Origin: Helicobacter japonicus
Lineage (GTDB): Bacteria; Campylobacterota; Campylobacteria; Campylobacterales; Helicobacteraceae
Direction: 5' to 3'
Assembly (NCBI RefSeq): GCF_000762845.2
Contig: NZ_JRMQ02000003.1
Location: 101,894 to 165,893, forward strand
Length of the DNA: 64,000 nt
The position numbers and the translations under genes were made by a program. The notes beneath the pieces were generated by a model. That model made no database searches and had not been told where the DNA came from. It saw only the letters and a program-made list of their open reading frames with translations. Shown piece after piece: positions 48,304-56,719 of this stretch (the stretch's first letter is position 1; each line of letters begins with the position of its first letter).

Positions 48304-49326
48304 ATGCCACAAACATTACAGCTCATAAACCCTATGGATATGCACCTGCATTTACGTGAGGGCAAACTTTTAGAATCTGTCCTGCCTTTCACTACTCAAG
48401 CCTTTAGTGCAGCAGTTGTTATGCCAAATCTTAAAATACCAATCACCACCACTGCCTTAGTTAATGACTATAAGGAGCACATTATTTCCCTTAGTAGTGC
48501 TACTTTCACACCTTTAATGACACTCTATCTCACACCAAGTCTCACGAGAGAGGAGTTGCTCCTCGCAAGAGATGCGGGGATTAGAATCCTCAAACTCTAC
48601 CCAAAGGGTGCGACCACAGGAAGTGAAAATGGGGTAAAAGATATTTTATGTGAAAAAACCCTGCAAGTTTTTGCCATAGCAGAGGAGTTAGGCTTTATTC
48701 TCTCTATACACGGGGAAAGCAATGGATTCTGTATGGAGCGAGAATATGAATTTTTGCCTATTTTTGCATATATCGCCGAGCATTTTCCTAAGCTACGCAT
48801 TATTATCGAACATATGAGCGATAGGCGGAGTCTTGAAATGATTGAAAAATATGAAAATCTCTATGCTACACTCACACTTCATCATATCACTTTAAATCTT
48901 GATGATGTATGTGGTGGAATGCTTAATCCCCATCTTTTTTGCAAACCTATGCTCAAGAGCAGAAAAGACCAACAAGCTCTGCTTGAAGCGGCATTAAAGG
49001 CACACCCAAAAATTAGCTTTGGCTCAGATTCTGCTCCACATTTAGAATCTGCCAAACTCAGCTCAAAAGGCGCAGCAGGGATTTTTAGCGCACCTGTGCT
49101 ACTTCCAGCACTTACACAACTCTTTGAATCTCATAATGCGCTCGATTCACTGCAAAGCTTTGTGAGTGATAGGGCAATAGAGATTTATCAGCTGCAAGAT
49201 TTCACGCAAAAATCAATCACGCTTGAAAAGATTCAATATAATGTGCCAGAGCGTATAGATACCCCATTAGGGGCAATCGTGCCTCTTTTTGCAGGGCAAA
49301 ATCTCTCTTGGCGCATAAAAGAGTAA
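48304..49326 (+). CDS. pyrC: dihydroorotase
   Basis: Third step of pyrimidine synthesis. 340 aa, class II (short) type. Zinc-binding MDMHLHLREG (about 12-21), LKLYPKGATT (carboxylated Lys, about 98), HGES and IEHMSD (zinc His), and FGSDSAPHL (catalytic Asp, about 239). Starts 3 bp after the phosphomannomutase stop. Confidence 0.93.
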   Translation: MPQTLQLINPMDMHLHLREGKLLESVLPFTTQAFSAAVVMPNLKIPITTTALVNDYKEHIISLSSATFTPLMTLYLTPSLTREELLLARDAGIRILKLYPKGATTGSENGVKDILCEKTLQVFAIAEELGFILSIHGESNGFCMEREYEFLPIFAYIAEHFPKLRIIIEHMSDRRSLEMIEKYENLYATLTLHHITLNLDDVCGGMLNPHLFCKPMLKSRKDQQALLEAALKAHPKISFGSDSAPHLESAKLSSKGAAGIFSAPVLLPALTQLFESHNALDSLQSFVSDRAIEIYQLQDFTQKSITLEKIQYNVPERIDTPLGAIVPLFAGQNLSWRIKE

Positions 49327-49372
49327 AAGAAATAAAAAGAGTGAAAATGCTGCAACCTCATAAAAAGGCACA

Positions 49373-50251
49373 ATGAAAATGAACGAAAAATTCCCACTTG
49401 TAAGCATTATCACAATCGTTTATAATGACAAAAATCATATCAAAGAGACAATGGATTCTGTAATATATCAGGACTATCCTTGTATCGAATACATTATTAT
49501 TGATGGCGGTAGTAATGATGGCACAAAAGAATATATAGAATCTTACATCAGCACACTCTGCGATATTACCCACAAAGATGAGGGCAGATTCTATATGGAG
49601 GCTACTCATCACACAAAAGCAAACTTTGTTTTTAAATTCCTTAGTCAAAAAGATAGTGGAATCTATGACGCAATGAACAAAGGAATCGATTTAGCCACAG
49701 GAGAATGGTGCAACTTTATGAATTGTGGAGATAGATTTTATAGCCATAGCACTATAAGAGAGCTTTTTGATAAATTGCGGGGGATAAATAACACAAACAT
49801 TGGTGTTATTTATGGTGATACGCAGCTTATCTATGATAGCACACATTCTAAGATTCTCTACGCAAGTAATGCACCTCACACTTATCATCATCGCTTCATT
49901 CATCAATCTGCCTTTATCGCTACATCACTTATGAAAACCTACAAATATGACATATCTTTTAAAATCGCTGGGGATACAGACTTTTTCACTAAGGCATACA
50001 ATAATGGTGCGATTTTTACATATATCCCGCTTATTATCTCAAGCTTTAGCCTACAAGGTATAAGCTCAAGCCTTTCGTGGCAAATGTTTAAAGAAGACTG
50101 CCGCATTGGTTATAAATATAATCGCTTGTTTCCAATATTGCACGCACTTAAATACATTTTTTGGGTAATTCCACGTGTATGTATCCGCAATGCTATCCCC
50201 ACAAGATTCCGTAATCACGCAAGAATCTTGCTTGGCAAAAAAACAAGTTAA
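49373..50251 (+). CDS. family 2 glycosyltransferase
   Basis: 292 aa. GT-A fold N-terminal half: VSIITIVYNDKNHIKETMDS, YIIIDGGSNDGTKEYI (nucleotide-binding Asp) and KDSGIYDAMNKGIDLATGEW, a block typical of WcaA-like enzymes. The DXD position reads MNCGDRF. C-terminal membrane-associated part with basic end (RNHARILLGKKTS). First gene of the glycan locus, 46 bp after pyrC. No poly-G tract. The sugar is unknown. Confidence 0.88.
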   Translation: MKMNEKFPLVSIITIVYNDKNHIKETMDSVIYQDYPCIEYIIIDGGSNDGTKEYIESYISTLCDITHKDEGRFYMEATHHTKANFVFKFLSQKDSGIYDAMNKGIDLATGEWCNFMNCGDRFYSHSTIRELFDKLRGINNTNIGVIYGDTQLIYDSTHSKILYASNAPHTYHHRFIHQSAFIATSLMKTYKYDISFKIAGDTDFFTKAYNNGAIFTYIPLIISSFSLQGISSSLSWQMFKEDCRIGYKYNRLFPILHALKYIFWVIPRVCIRNAIPTRFRNHARILLGKKTS

Positions 50252-50270
50252 TTTCACACAAGGAGTATTT

Positions 50271-51212
50271 ATGTATCTTGACACATATCCAAATCCCACA
50301 CTCAAATCTCAATCTAAAGCTTTCTTACGCAAATGCTACCGCAAACTTCAAGCACTCTTTGGGCAAAATGATTTTGTTCCAAGCGGGCATTTCTACTCGC
50401 CTATTGCTAATGCTAAAGAAATAGAAGAAGGCATAGCTCACCGCTCATACAACCCACTTGATTTACGCGGCATAGATTTACATCTTGAAGACCAAAAGAA
50501 ACTTTTGCAAAATTTTGCTCGATTCTATGTGGAAATGCCTTTCACAGAAGAAAAACAACCACACTTACGTTATTATTTCAATAACCAAGCCTATTGCCAT
50601 AGTGATGGAATCTGCCTGTATTCTATGATACGATACCTTAAACCAAAAAAAATCATAGAAGTAGGTTCTGGCTTTAGCTCTGCACTTATGCACGATGTAA
50701 GGGAATTATTTTTTGCAGCAAATGGGGGGGGGGATATAGAAAGTTTTGAAATCACACATATTGAACCTTATCCCGCCCTTTTAAAATCTCTCCTTAAACC
50801 CAATGATTTAAAGCATCTCCACCTTTTACCAACGCGTCTGCAAGAAGTTGATATAACACTTTTTCAGACTTTAGAATCTAATGATATTTTATTTATAGAT
50901 TCCACACATATAAGCAAAATAAATTCTGATGTCAATGCAATCTTTTTTGAAATTCTCCCACTCCTAAAAAGTGGTGTATATATCCATTTTCACGATATAT
51001 TTTACCCTTTTAGTTATCCTAACGACTGGCTTAGAGCCAAAAACTCGTGGAATGAGGCTTACATACTTCGTGCATTTTTAAGCTTTAATAACACATTTGA
51101 AATCGTATTTTTTAATACCTGCCTCAATTATCTTTATCCTGATGAGTTTGCTACTGCTCTACCATTAAGTCAAAAAAATAAAGGTGGAAGCATTTGGTTG
51201 AAAAAATTATAA
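50271..51212 (+). CDS. class I methyltransferase (Methyltransf_24-like), phase-variable, in frame
   Basis: 313 aa from ATG 50271, preceded by AAGGAGTATTT; the upstream in-frame ATG at 50175 lies within the previous gene. SAM motif IIEVGSGFSSALMHDV (about 130-145). The G10 tract at 50724-50733 encodes AANGGGDIE and is in frame, so the gene is ON; slippage would cut it near the middle. Later block ILFIDSTHISKINSDVN and VYIHFHDIFYPF resemble the C-terminal part of methyltransferases that act on glycans. The acceptor is unknown. Confidence 0.8.
   Translation: MYLDTYPNPTLKSQSKAFLRKCYRKLQALFGQNDFVPSGHFYSPIANAKEIEEGIAHRSYNPLDLRGIDLHLEDQKKLLQNFARFYVEMPFTEEKQPHLRYYFNNQAYCHSDGICLYSMIRYLKPKKIIEVGSGFSSALMHDVRELFFAANGGGDIESFEITHIEPYPALLKSLLKPNDLKHLHLLPTRLQEVDITLFQTLESNDILFIDSTHISKINSDVNAIFFEILPLLKSGVYIHFHDIFYPFSYPNDWLRAKNSWNEAYILRAFLSFNNTFEIVFFNTCLNYLYPDEFATALPLSQKNKGGSIWLKKL
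50724..50733 (+). repeat. poly-G tract G10 in methyltransferase
   Basis: Ten G in the coding strand, about 450 bp into the gene. Frame intact. Confidence 0.95.
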
Positions 51213-51236
51213 TTTGCAACTTCTCTATAAGTTTGT

Positions 51237-51242
51237 TATAAT
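51237..51242 (+). promoter_or_regulatory. extended -10 box inside the glycan locus
   Basis: TGTTATAATCG, 58 bp upstream of the GTG at 51300. Suggests that the fragments and GT genes from 51300 on can be transcribed separately. Confidence 0.6.
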
Positions 51243-51299
51243 CGTGCCTTTTTAATTCTTGCCTTACAAAACAACAAAAAAGACAAATGAGGAAACAAA

Positions 51300-51740
51300 G
51301 TGAGTTCTATCAATGTAATTTATGGTGATACTGCTTTTAAACTTGATGCCAAACATTTTAAGACTCCAAAAAATCGGTCTAACCCAAAATATCGTATGCC
51401 TTTTTGCCACCAAAGCGTATTTGTCAAAACTTCACTTCTCAAAAAATATCATTTTGATACAAGTTTTAAAATCTGTGCTAATAATGAGTTTTTTGCTAAA
51501 CTCTATTATAATCAAGGGTATAAATTCTACCAAGCACCGCTTATTGTAAGTTTCTATAATGCGTATGGGCTAATCTCTAAGTTTTTTAAAGAAGAGTTGT
51601 GCATAGGCACTGCATATAGTCGCTTATATATCCTTCCTCTAAGCGCGAAATATATCATTATACTTATAAAATACACGATTAAATCTCTCTTACCTCACAA
51701 ATTTAGTCTTAAGATTCAAAGTATTTACAATGCCAAATAA
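51300..51740 (+). pseudogene. C-terminal half of a family 2 glycosyltransferase
   Basis: 146 aa from GTG (SD GAGG). The protein lines up with residues about 137-292 of the intact GT2 at 49373: INVIYGDTAFKLD versus IGVIYGDTQLIYD, FCHQSVFVKTSLLKKYHFD versus FIHQSAFIATSLMKTYKYD. The nucleotide-sugar-binding N-terminal half is missing, so it cannot act alone as a transferase. It still has a promoter, ribosome site and open frame, which leaves room for expression. Overlaps the next frame by 11 bp. Confidence 0.7.
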
Positions 51741-52149
51741 CCCCCTCATCTCTATCATCATTCCTACTTACAATGTAGAATCTTACATTGGGCGATGTTT
51801 GGATTCGTGCATTAATCAAACTTTGGGTGATATTGAAATTATTGTTGTTGATGATTGTGGAAGTGATAATTCTATAAAAATAGCTAAAGAATATGTCAAA
51901 AAAGATTCTAGAATCCGTATTATTCATAATGAAAGTAATCTTGGTTTATTTAGTGCGAGGATACAAGGAGAAAGGGTAGCTAAAGGAGCATATATTTTAC
52001 CTTTAGATGCTGATGACTATATAAGTATTTTTACTTGCAAGATTCTCTATCGCACACTTTGTCATCTCTATACTACACCATTATATATTCCTAGACTTTT
52101 TAAAAATCTGCTCCTAAGCAATGGGGGGGGGGGATATGATAAAAAATAA
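51730..52149 (+). pseudogene. N-terminal fragment of a family 2 glycosyltransferase ending in a poly-G tract
   Basis: 139 aa. Residues 1-100 are a good GT2 start: LISIIIPTYNVESYIGRCLD, IIVVDDCGSDNS, and the DXD-like LDADDYI. After that it no longer resembles the related genes at 52136 and 54777, then runs into a G11 tract and stops 14 bp past the next ATG. With ten G instead of eleven it would fuse in frame with the full GT2 at 52136. Whether this is a remnant or the first half of a switchable fusion is open. Confidence 0.65.
52123..52133 (+). repeat. poly-G tract G11 between two GT2 domains
   Basis: Eleven G. At G11 the upstream fragment ends SNGGGGYDKK and the downstream GT2 starts at its own ATG 52136; at G10 the frames join; at G12 the upstream frame stops in ATATGA, overlapping the downstream ATG. 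The tract may also act as a G-rich ribosome site for 52136. Confidence 0.9.
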
Positions 52150-53278
52150 TCCCCTTATCTCCATTGTTGTTCCTGTATATAATGTGAGAGCATATCTTTC
52201 ACGATGCTTAGAATCTTGTATCAATCAAAGCTTAAATGATATTGAAATTCTAGTGATTGATGATTGTGGGAGTGATGGTGCAATACAAATAGCTAAGGCT
52301 TATGCTAAGATTGATTCTCGTATAAAAATTATTCATAATGAAAAAAACTTAGGCACATTTGCAGCAAGAATAAAAGGTATGCAAGAAGCAAATGGTTTAT
52401 ATATTACTTTTCTTGATGCTGATGATTATTTAGATATAAAGGCTTGTGAAAAATCTTATCAAGCGGTTTTAGAATCTGTAAAAAAGCAAGATTCAAAAAA
52501 TGTGCAAAACTTAAATCTTAAAGATTTGCATTCACAAGATCCACACAATCAAACAATAGACTTTCCTACACATATTGCATTGCAATCCTTGCAAACACCA
52601 TTACAAGAAAATTTAGAATCTTTGCCTGATATAGTGTTTTTTGGTATGCGCTTTGAGCCACGCACCTTTAAACGTGTAAGTCCTCCTGTGATTACAAAAA
52701 CACTTTACAATGAGGAGGTGCTTAGTGAAGTTTTCGCCCATTGTGCCACACCTCCGTGGCACATATGGGCGAAGCTTTATAAAGCTTCGCACATCGTGCG
52801 CGTGAGCGATCTTATCGTGGCACATATGGGCGAGAATCCACGCCTTACTATGGCAGAAGATGTGCTAAAAAGCTTTTGGATTTGTGCCTTAGCACACAAA
52901 AGTATAGGCATAAAGGATAAACTTTATACCTATTGTGAATCTAGCTCATCTATTACGCGCAAAATCGATTCCCGCACACGTGATAAGAAAATAGCTGATA
53001 TTTCACGCGTAATAGATGAGCTAGAAAGCCTCTCACACATCACACAGCTTACAACAAACAAAGCCTTTAATCTCTGCCAGAAGCGCGCAATAGATATATT
53101 AAAGAGTGTGCGTGAGCTAGAACATCGTTATGATAGCTTTTTAGAGAATGAGGGGGGGGCAAGGTATCTCATCTCCTATCTCAAAGCTTGTGTGCGCTCC
53201 CTACTCTATCATCGCAAATGGCAAACTTATGTGAGAATGCTCCTTGCTACACTCACATTAGGCAAAATCAAGCTTTAA
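52136..53278 (+). CDS. family 2 glycosyltransferase with C-terminal poly-G
   Basis: 380 aa from ATG 52136; an in-frame ATG at 52121 would only add the tract. N-terminal GT-A domain: LISIVVPVYNVRAYLSRCLE, ILVIDDCGSDG and FLDADDYLD. The middle has a low-complexity Gln/Asn stretch (about 115-155) not seen in the relative at 54777. A G8 tract at 53152-53159 lies about 40 codons from the end. The end YVRMLLATLTLGKIKL resembles the end of the 54777 protein. Contains an odd inverted/direct repeat at 52733-52833. Sugar unknown. Confidence 0.82.
   Translation: MIKNNPLISIVVPVYNVRAYLSRCLESCINQSLNDIEILVIDDCGSDGAIQIAKAYAKIDSRIKIIHNEKNLGTFAARIKGMQEANGLYITFLDADDYLDIKACEKSYQAVLESVKKQDSKNVQNLNLKDLHSQDPHNQTIDFPTHIALQSLQTPLQENLESLPDIVFFGMRFEPRTFKRVSPPVITKTLYNEEVLSEVFAHCATPPWHIWAKLYKASHIVRVSDLIVAHMGENPRLTMAEDVLKSFWICALAHKSIGIKDKLYTYCESSSSITRKIDSRTRDKKIADISRVIDELESLSHITQLTTNKAFNLCQKRAIDILKSVRELEHRYDSFLENEGGARYLISYLKACVRSLLYHRKWQTYVRMLLATLTLGKIKL
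52733..52833. repeat. inverted and direct repeats inside a GT2 gene
   Basis: TTCGCCCATTGTGCCAC (52733-52749) faces GTGGCACATATGGGCGAA (52756-52773), a near-perfect hairpin with a 6-nt loop. The latter runs into the perfect 18-bp palindrome GAAGCTTTATAAAGCTTC (52771-52788). GTGGCACATATGGGCGA then occurs again at 52817-52833. All in coding sequence. Confidence 0.85.
53152..53159 (+). repeat. poly-G tract G8
   Basis: Eight G in ENEGGARYL, near the 3' end of the GT2 gene at 52136. Shorter than the others, so probably less prone to slipping. Frame intact. Confidence 0.85.
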
Positions 53279-53374
53279 CTTATTTTTATCAAACTCCCTA
53301 CTACAAAACTAATACTCCTATTCATTTAAAAAAGCATTTCACACATTATAGTCCATTCAAAGCAAAGAGCTACA

Positions 53375-54787
53375 ATGGCAACATATAACTCTTTTAATCC
53401 AAAACATTCTACAAAAGACATAAAAGCATCTCATACTAAGCTTTTACATCTTGCTTCTGATTCGATTCAAGGTGGAGCAGAAAGTGTTTTTCGCAACACT
53501 ATTTTACAGACATTGCAGTTTAAAAATTATCATATTTTTGTCGCAAGCTGTGATAATCAAAATAATATACCCAAAGAAGTAAAAGCTTTTGTTAAACTTG
53601 ATGATTGGGGGGATTATCCCAAATGGCGTGGAGCGTTTAAATATGTATTTAACTTCAAAAATTACTTTCTTTTAAAAAAGTTTCTTTTTACCCAAAAGCC
53701 TGATATTATTCACACACAAAATTACCTTTCTCGCTTAAGCCCGAGTGTGCTTTTTGCATTAAAAGCATACAAAAAACACTTTCCACATACTAAGCTTATC
53801 TATACCCAACACGGATTTGGCTCTTGTGCAAATGGAGGATTCTACAATTATGCTAAAAAGTGCATTTGTGAGGAATGTATAGGACGAATCAAGTGGCGTA
53901 TTGCTTGGAAAAAATGTGATAGACGCGGGAGAATCCACTCACTTCTTAAAGCTATCCGCTCTTTGTTTTATCAAGAGGGATTTTTAAGTGAAAAAACACT
54001 TTTTGATAAAGTCATTTGTGTAGGAAAATTTCAACTTCAAAAACATAAAGAAGATGGTTGGGACATATCTAAATTGCTTCATCTTACAAATCCCATAGAA
54101 ATGACATTTTATAATCCAAATGTAACTTTGCAAGATAAGCAAAACCTCATCGTATTTTATGGGAGGCTTAGTCCAGAAAAAAATGTTTCATCACTTATCA
54201 CTGCTTTCGCAAACCTTATCAAATATCCACAATTTAGCAATTACAAACTCCTTATCATAGGTAATGGTGATGATGAAAAACACTGCATAGAGCTTGCTAG
54301 AGAATTGATTGAACACCCTCCTAGCCCACATTATGAATTTTTAGGAAGACGCACACCAAAGGAGATAAAAGACATACTCTCCCGTGCCAAACTCTCTGTA
54401 TTACCCTCACTTTTGCAAGAAACTTTTGGGCTTACGATTGTAGAATCTATGCTTGCCTCCTGCCCCGCACTCGTGCCAGATATAAGTGAACAAAACATTA
54501 CAGCTAGACATTTTGGAGGCTTTATTTTTACAGACTTAACAGATTCTTTGGTTCAAATATTAAATGAATATGACACATACTTTAATGATTTTATGCACAA
54601 AAGAGCAAAAAAACTCCCTACTCTTTTTGATAATGCTTATCTCAAAGAGCTTGTAAGAATATATGGGGGGGGGGATAATGTAGTTTATATTCTTATCCTA
54701 CATAGTTTTTTCTCTCCTTTTTCCTTATCTCTTCCTTCTTTCTCTGCACTACATACCTTACCCACAAGGCAAGAGTATGCAGCCTAA
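53375..54787 (+). CDS. family 4 glycosyltransferase with C-terminal phase-variable tail
   Basis: 470 aa GT-B enzyme. N-terminal domain opens LLHLASDSIQGGAESVFRN; four clustered cysteines (CANGG, CICEECIG, about 150-172) may bind metal. C-terminal domain: IVFYGRLSPEKNVSSLITAF, LLIIGNGDDEKHC, and the donor-binding LPSLLQETFGLTIVESMLAS (EX7E-like). The domain ends near LKELVRIYG, followed by a G10 tract and a 35-residue hydrophobic tail whose stop overlaps the start of the next GT2 by 11 bp. G9 or G11 would stop within three codons. Confidence 0.85.
   Translation: MATYNSFNPKHSTKDIKASHTKLLHLASDSIQGGAESVFRNTILQTLQFKNYHIFVASCDNQNNIPKEVKAFVKLDDWGDYPKWRGAFKYVFNFKNYFLLKKFLFTQKPDIIHTQNYLSRLSPSVLFALKAYKKHFPHTKLIYTQHGFGSCANGGFYNYAKKCICEECIGRIKWRIAWKKCDRRGRIHSLLKAIRSLFYQEGFLSEKTLFDKVICVGKFQLQKHKEDGWDISKLLHLTNPIEMTFYNPNVTLQDKQNLIVFYGRLSPEKNVSSLITAFANLIKYPQFSNYKLLIIGNGDDEKHCIELARELIEHPPSPHYEFLGRRTPKEIKDILSRAKLSVLPSLLQETFGLTIVESMLASCPALVPDISEQNITARHFGGFIFTDLTDSLVQILNEYDTYFNDFMHKRAKKLPTLFDNAYLKELVRIYGGGDNVVYILILHSFFSPFSLSLPSFSALHTLPTRQEYAA
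54665..54674 (+). repeat. poly-G tract G10 at the end of a GT4 gene
   Basis: Ten G. Present frame: GGG GAT AAT GTA and on to TAA at 54785-54787. G11 gives GGA TAA, G9 gives ATA ATG TAG. So only one frame in three crosses the linker to the next gene's ATG. Confidence 0.95.
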
Positions 54788-55769
54788 AATCTCTATCATT
54801 ATTCCGACTTTTAATGTAGAATTGTATATTGCACGATGTTTGCAATCTTGCATAAATCAAACGCTAAATAATATTGAAATTCTAGTGATTGATGATTGTG
54901 GGAGTGATGATTCTATAAAAATCGCACAAAAATATGTGCAAAAAGACTCTAGAATCCGTATTATTCATAATGAAAAAAACTTAGGCACATTTCACGCTCG
55001 GGCTAATGGTATCATTCACGCAATAGGTGAGTATTGTATGTTTGCCGACCCTGATGATTATTTTGAACTAAATGCCTGTGAATTTGCCTATAACACCATC
55101 GTTTCACAACAAGTGGATATGGTGCATTTTGGTATACGTTATGAGCCTAAAAGTTTCAAGCGTATTAAACCTATCGTGCATTATGGCACACTCACAGATA
55201 ATACAATGCGCTTCTTTCTTAATACCACAAATAATACACAAAGCCTCTGTGATAAAATTTACAAAAGACATATCTTGCTCAAAGCCATTAAAGAATGTGC
55301 ATTTTTTGAGCCACCGCTTAATATGCTCGAAGATGGTTTGCTTGTGCTTGTGGCAAGCTTAGAATCTCAAAGCTACTTTGGCATTAAACGCACTTTATAT
55401 GTTTATTGTAACAATCCCGCTTCGATTACCAAAGATAAAAGTTTAGAGAATCTCCGCAAAAAACAAATCCATTTAGACAAACTGCTTCATATTACCTCAC
55501 ATCTACTCGCCATCTACCCGCAATATCACACTATCATTGAAAAATATCGGCACAAAGTCGCCTCCACTCTTATGATAGAAAATAGAGATTTTAGCTCGTT
55601 TGAAATGTATGAATCCCTGCAGATTTTGCACAAACACAACTTGAATAAAATCTATGATATTCCCCCATATCTTAAAAGCACTCTCCTCTCCCTTAGCTAC
55701 GCTTTTAGGTGGCAAAACCTTGTGCGACTGCTTGGCTTTATTTGCAGCTTTGGAAAACTTAAGCTATAA
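54777..55769 (+). CDS. family 2 glycosyltransferase
   Basis: 330 aa. ISIIIPTFNVELYIARCLQ, ILVIDDCGSDDS, and DXD-like FADPDDYFE; C-terminal half helical, ending LLGFICSFGKLKL. Close relative of the protein at 52136, sharing DNA stretches of 39 and 33 identical bases with it. No poly-G tract of its own. ATG overlaps the stop of the upstream GT4, so its translation may depend on the tract at 54665. Sugar unknown. Confidence 0.88.
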   Translation: MQPKISIIIPTFNVELYIARCLQSCINQTLNNIEILVIDDCGSDDSIKIAQKYVQKDSRIRIIHNEKNLGTFHARANGIIHAIGEYCMFADPDDYFELNACEFAYNTIVSQQVDMVHFGIRYEPKSFKRIKPIVHYGTLTDNTMRFFLNTTNNTQSLCDKIYKRHILLKAIKECAFFEPPLNMLEDGLLVLVASLESQSYFGIKRTLYVYCNNPASITKDKSLENLRKKQIHLDKLLHITSHLLAIYPQYHTIIEKYRHKVASTLMIENRDFSSFEMYESLQILHKHNLNKIYDIPPYLKSTLLSLSYAFRWQNLVRLLGFICSFGKLKL

Positions 55770-55826
55770 ACTCAACTTAGCATTTAAAAGGTGCTAAAAA
55801 ATCCCCTTGATTAAATAAAAAAATGC

Positions 55827-55832
55827 TATAAT
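55827..55832 (+). promoter_or_regulatory. extended -10 box for the methyltransferase/CgeB-like/radical SAM run
   Basis: TGCTATAATTATG, exact match to TGnTATAAT, 29 bp upstream of ATG 55861. Confidence 0.7.
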
Positions 55833-55860
55833 TATGTCCCAACTTACACAAAGGAATCCT

Positions 55861-56719
55861 ATGTCAGCATTTCTACAAACTATAGAACTTTATAAACAAG
55901 CAGGTTATGAGATAAAAACTTCACTCAACCCTATGCATTTTTCCCACAATCAAGAATTTATAAGAGATTTTGGCACATATTTCCCCTTTACTTTTTTTAT
56001 CGAGAAAGATAAACATATAGAATTGCGCACGGGGGGGGGGGATAAGCAATAATGAAGTCTTTATGTTTGAAACCCTTGCAAATGTGGAACATAATATTCA
56101 CAATATTTTTATCATTGGCAATGCCTTTGGATATAGTGCGGTTATTCTCTCACTCCTTTTTCCCAATGCAAAAGTTGTCTGTATAGATGCAGGGATTGAC
56201 GGAGCGGATAATATGCTAGGAATTAACCTCACAAATACTATTGCCAAATCACATAATCTCAATATTTCTGTAGAATTTGGTTTTAGCCCAAAAGACACTA
56301 AAACAATTATTCAAAAACATTTTAATACTCCTCTTAATCTTGTATTTATAGATGGCTTACATACTAATGAACAACTTTTACTTGATTTTGAAGAAACACA
56401 GAAATACTGCAATCAAGATACAATATGGGTTATGCACGATGTAATCAATTATCATATGCAAGATTCATTTGAAAAAATTAAAAAAACACTAGCAAACACA
56501 CATATTACAAAACTCCTCTATCGAACACAATCAGGTATAGGTTTTGCTGCACCAGCACACAATCATAATGTTCTTAATGTTTTAGAAGCTTTTAGTGAAA
56601 ACGATGCACTCATAGCCCACCTTTCACAAATAGCAAAAGGTTATCAAGACCCATTAAGGATAATAAAAAAGCTTATTCCGAGACCAATTAAAACCTTCAT
56701 AAAGGCTTATTTACGATGA
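55861..56719 (+). pseudogene. class I methyltransferase, phase-variable, switched OFF (G11)
   Basis: Upstream part: ATG 55861 with AAAGGAATCCT before it, opening AFLQTIELYKQAGYEIKTSL, read into a G11 tract (56031-56041) and stopped at 56052 after TGGGDKQ. Downstream part from about 56042: open to TGA 56719, with SAM motif IFIIGNAFGYSAVILSLLF, VVCIDAGIDG and LVFIDGLHTNEQLL, typical of Methyltransf_24-like enzymes. Removing one G joins the two into a 285-aa protein. So this is a full gene in the OFF phase rather than a dead one. The ATG at 56063 inside the second part has no good ribosome site. Confidence 0.85.
56031..56041 (+). repeat. poly-G tract G11 in methyltransferase (OFF)
   Basis: Eleven G. 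G11 leads to GAT AAG CAA TAA; G10 (or G13) restores the frame to the rest of the gene; G12 gives GGA TAA. Confidence 0.95.

Noticed and set aside
56063..56719. Separate methyltransferase gene starting at ATG 56063
   Set aside because: No ribosome site lies before it, and the frame is open back through the G tract; it is better read as the second part of the OFF gene.
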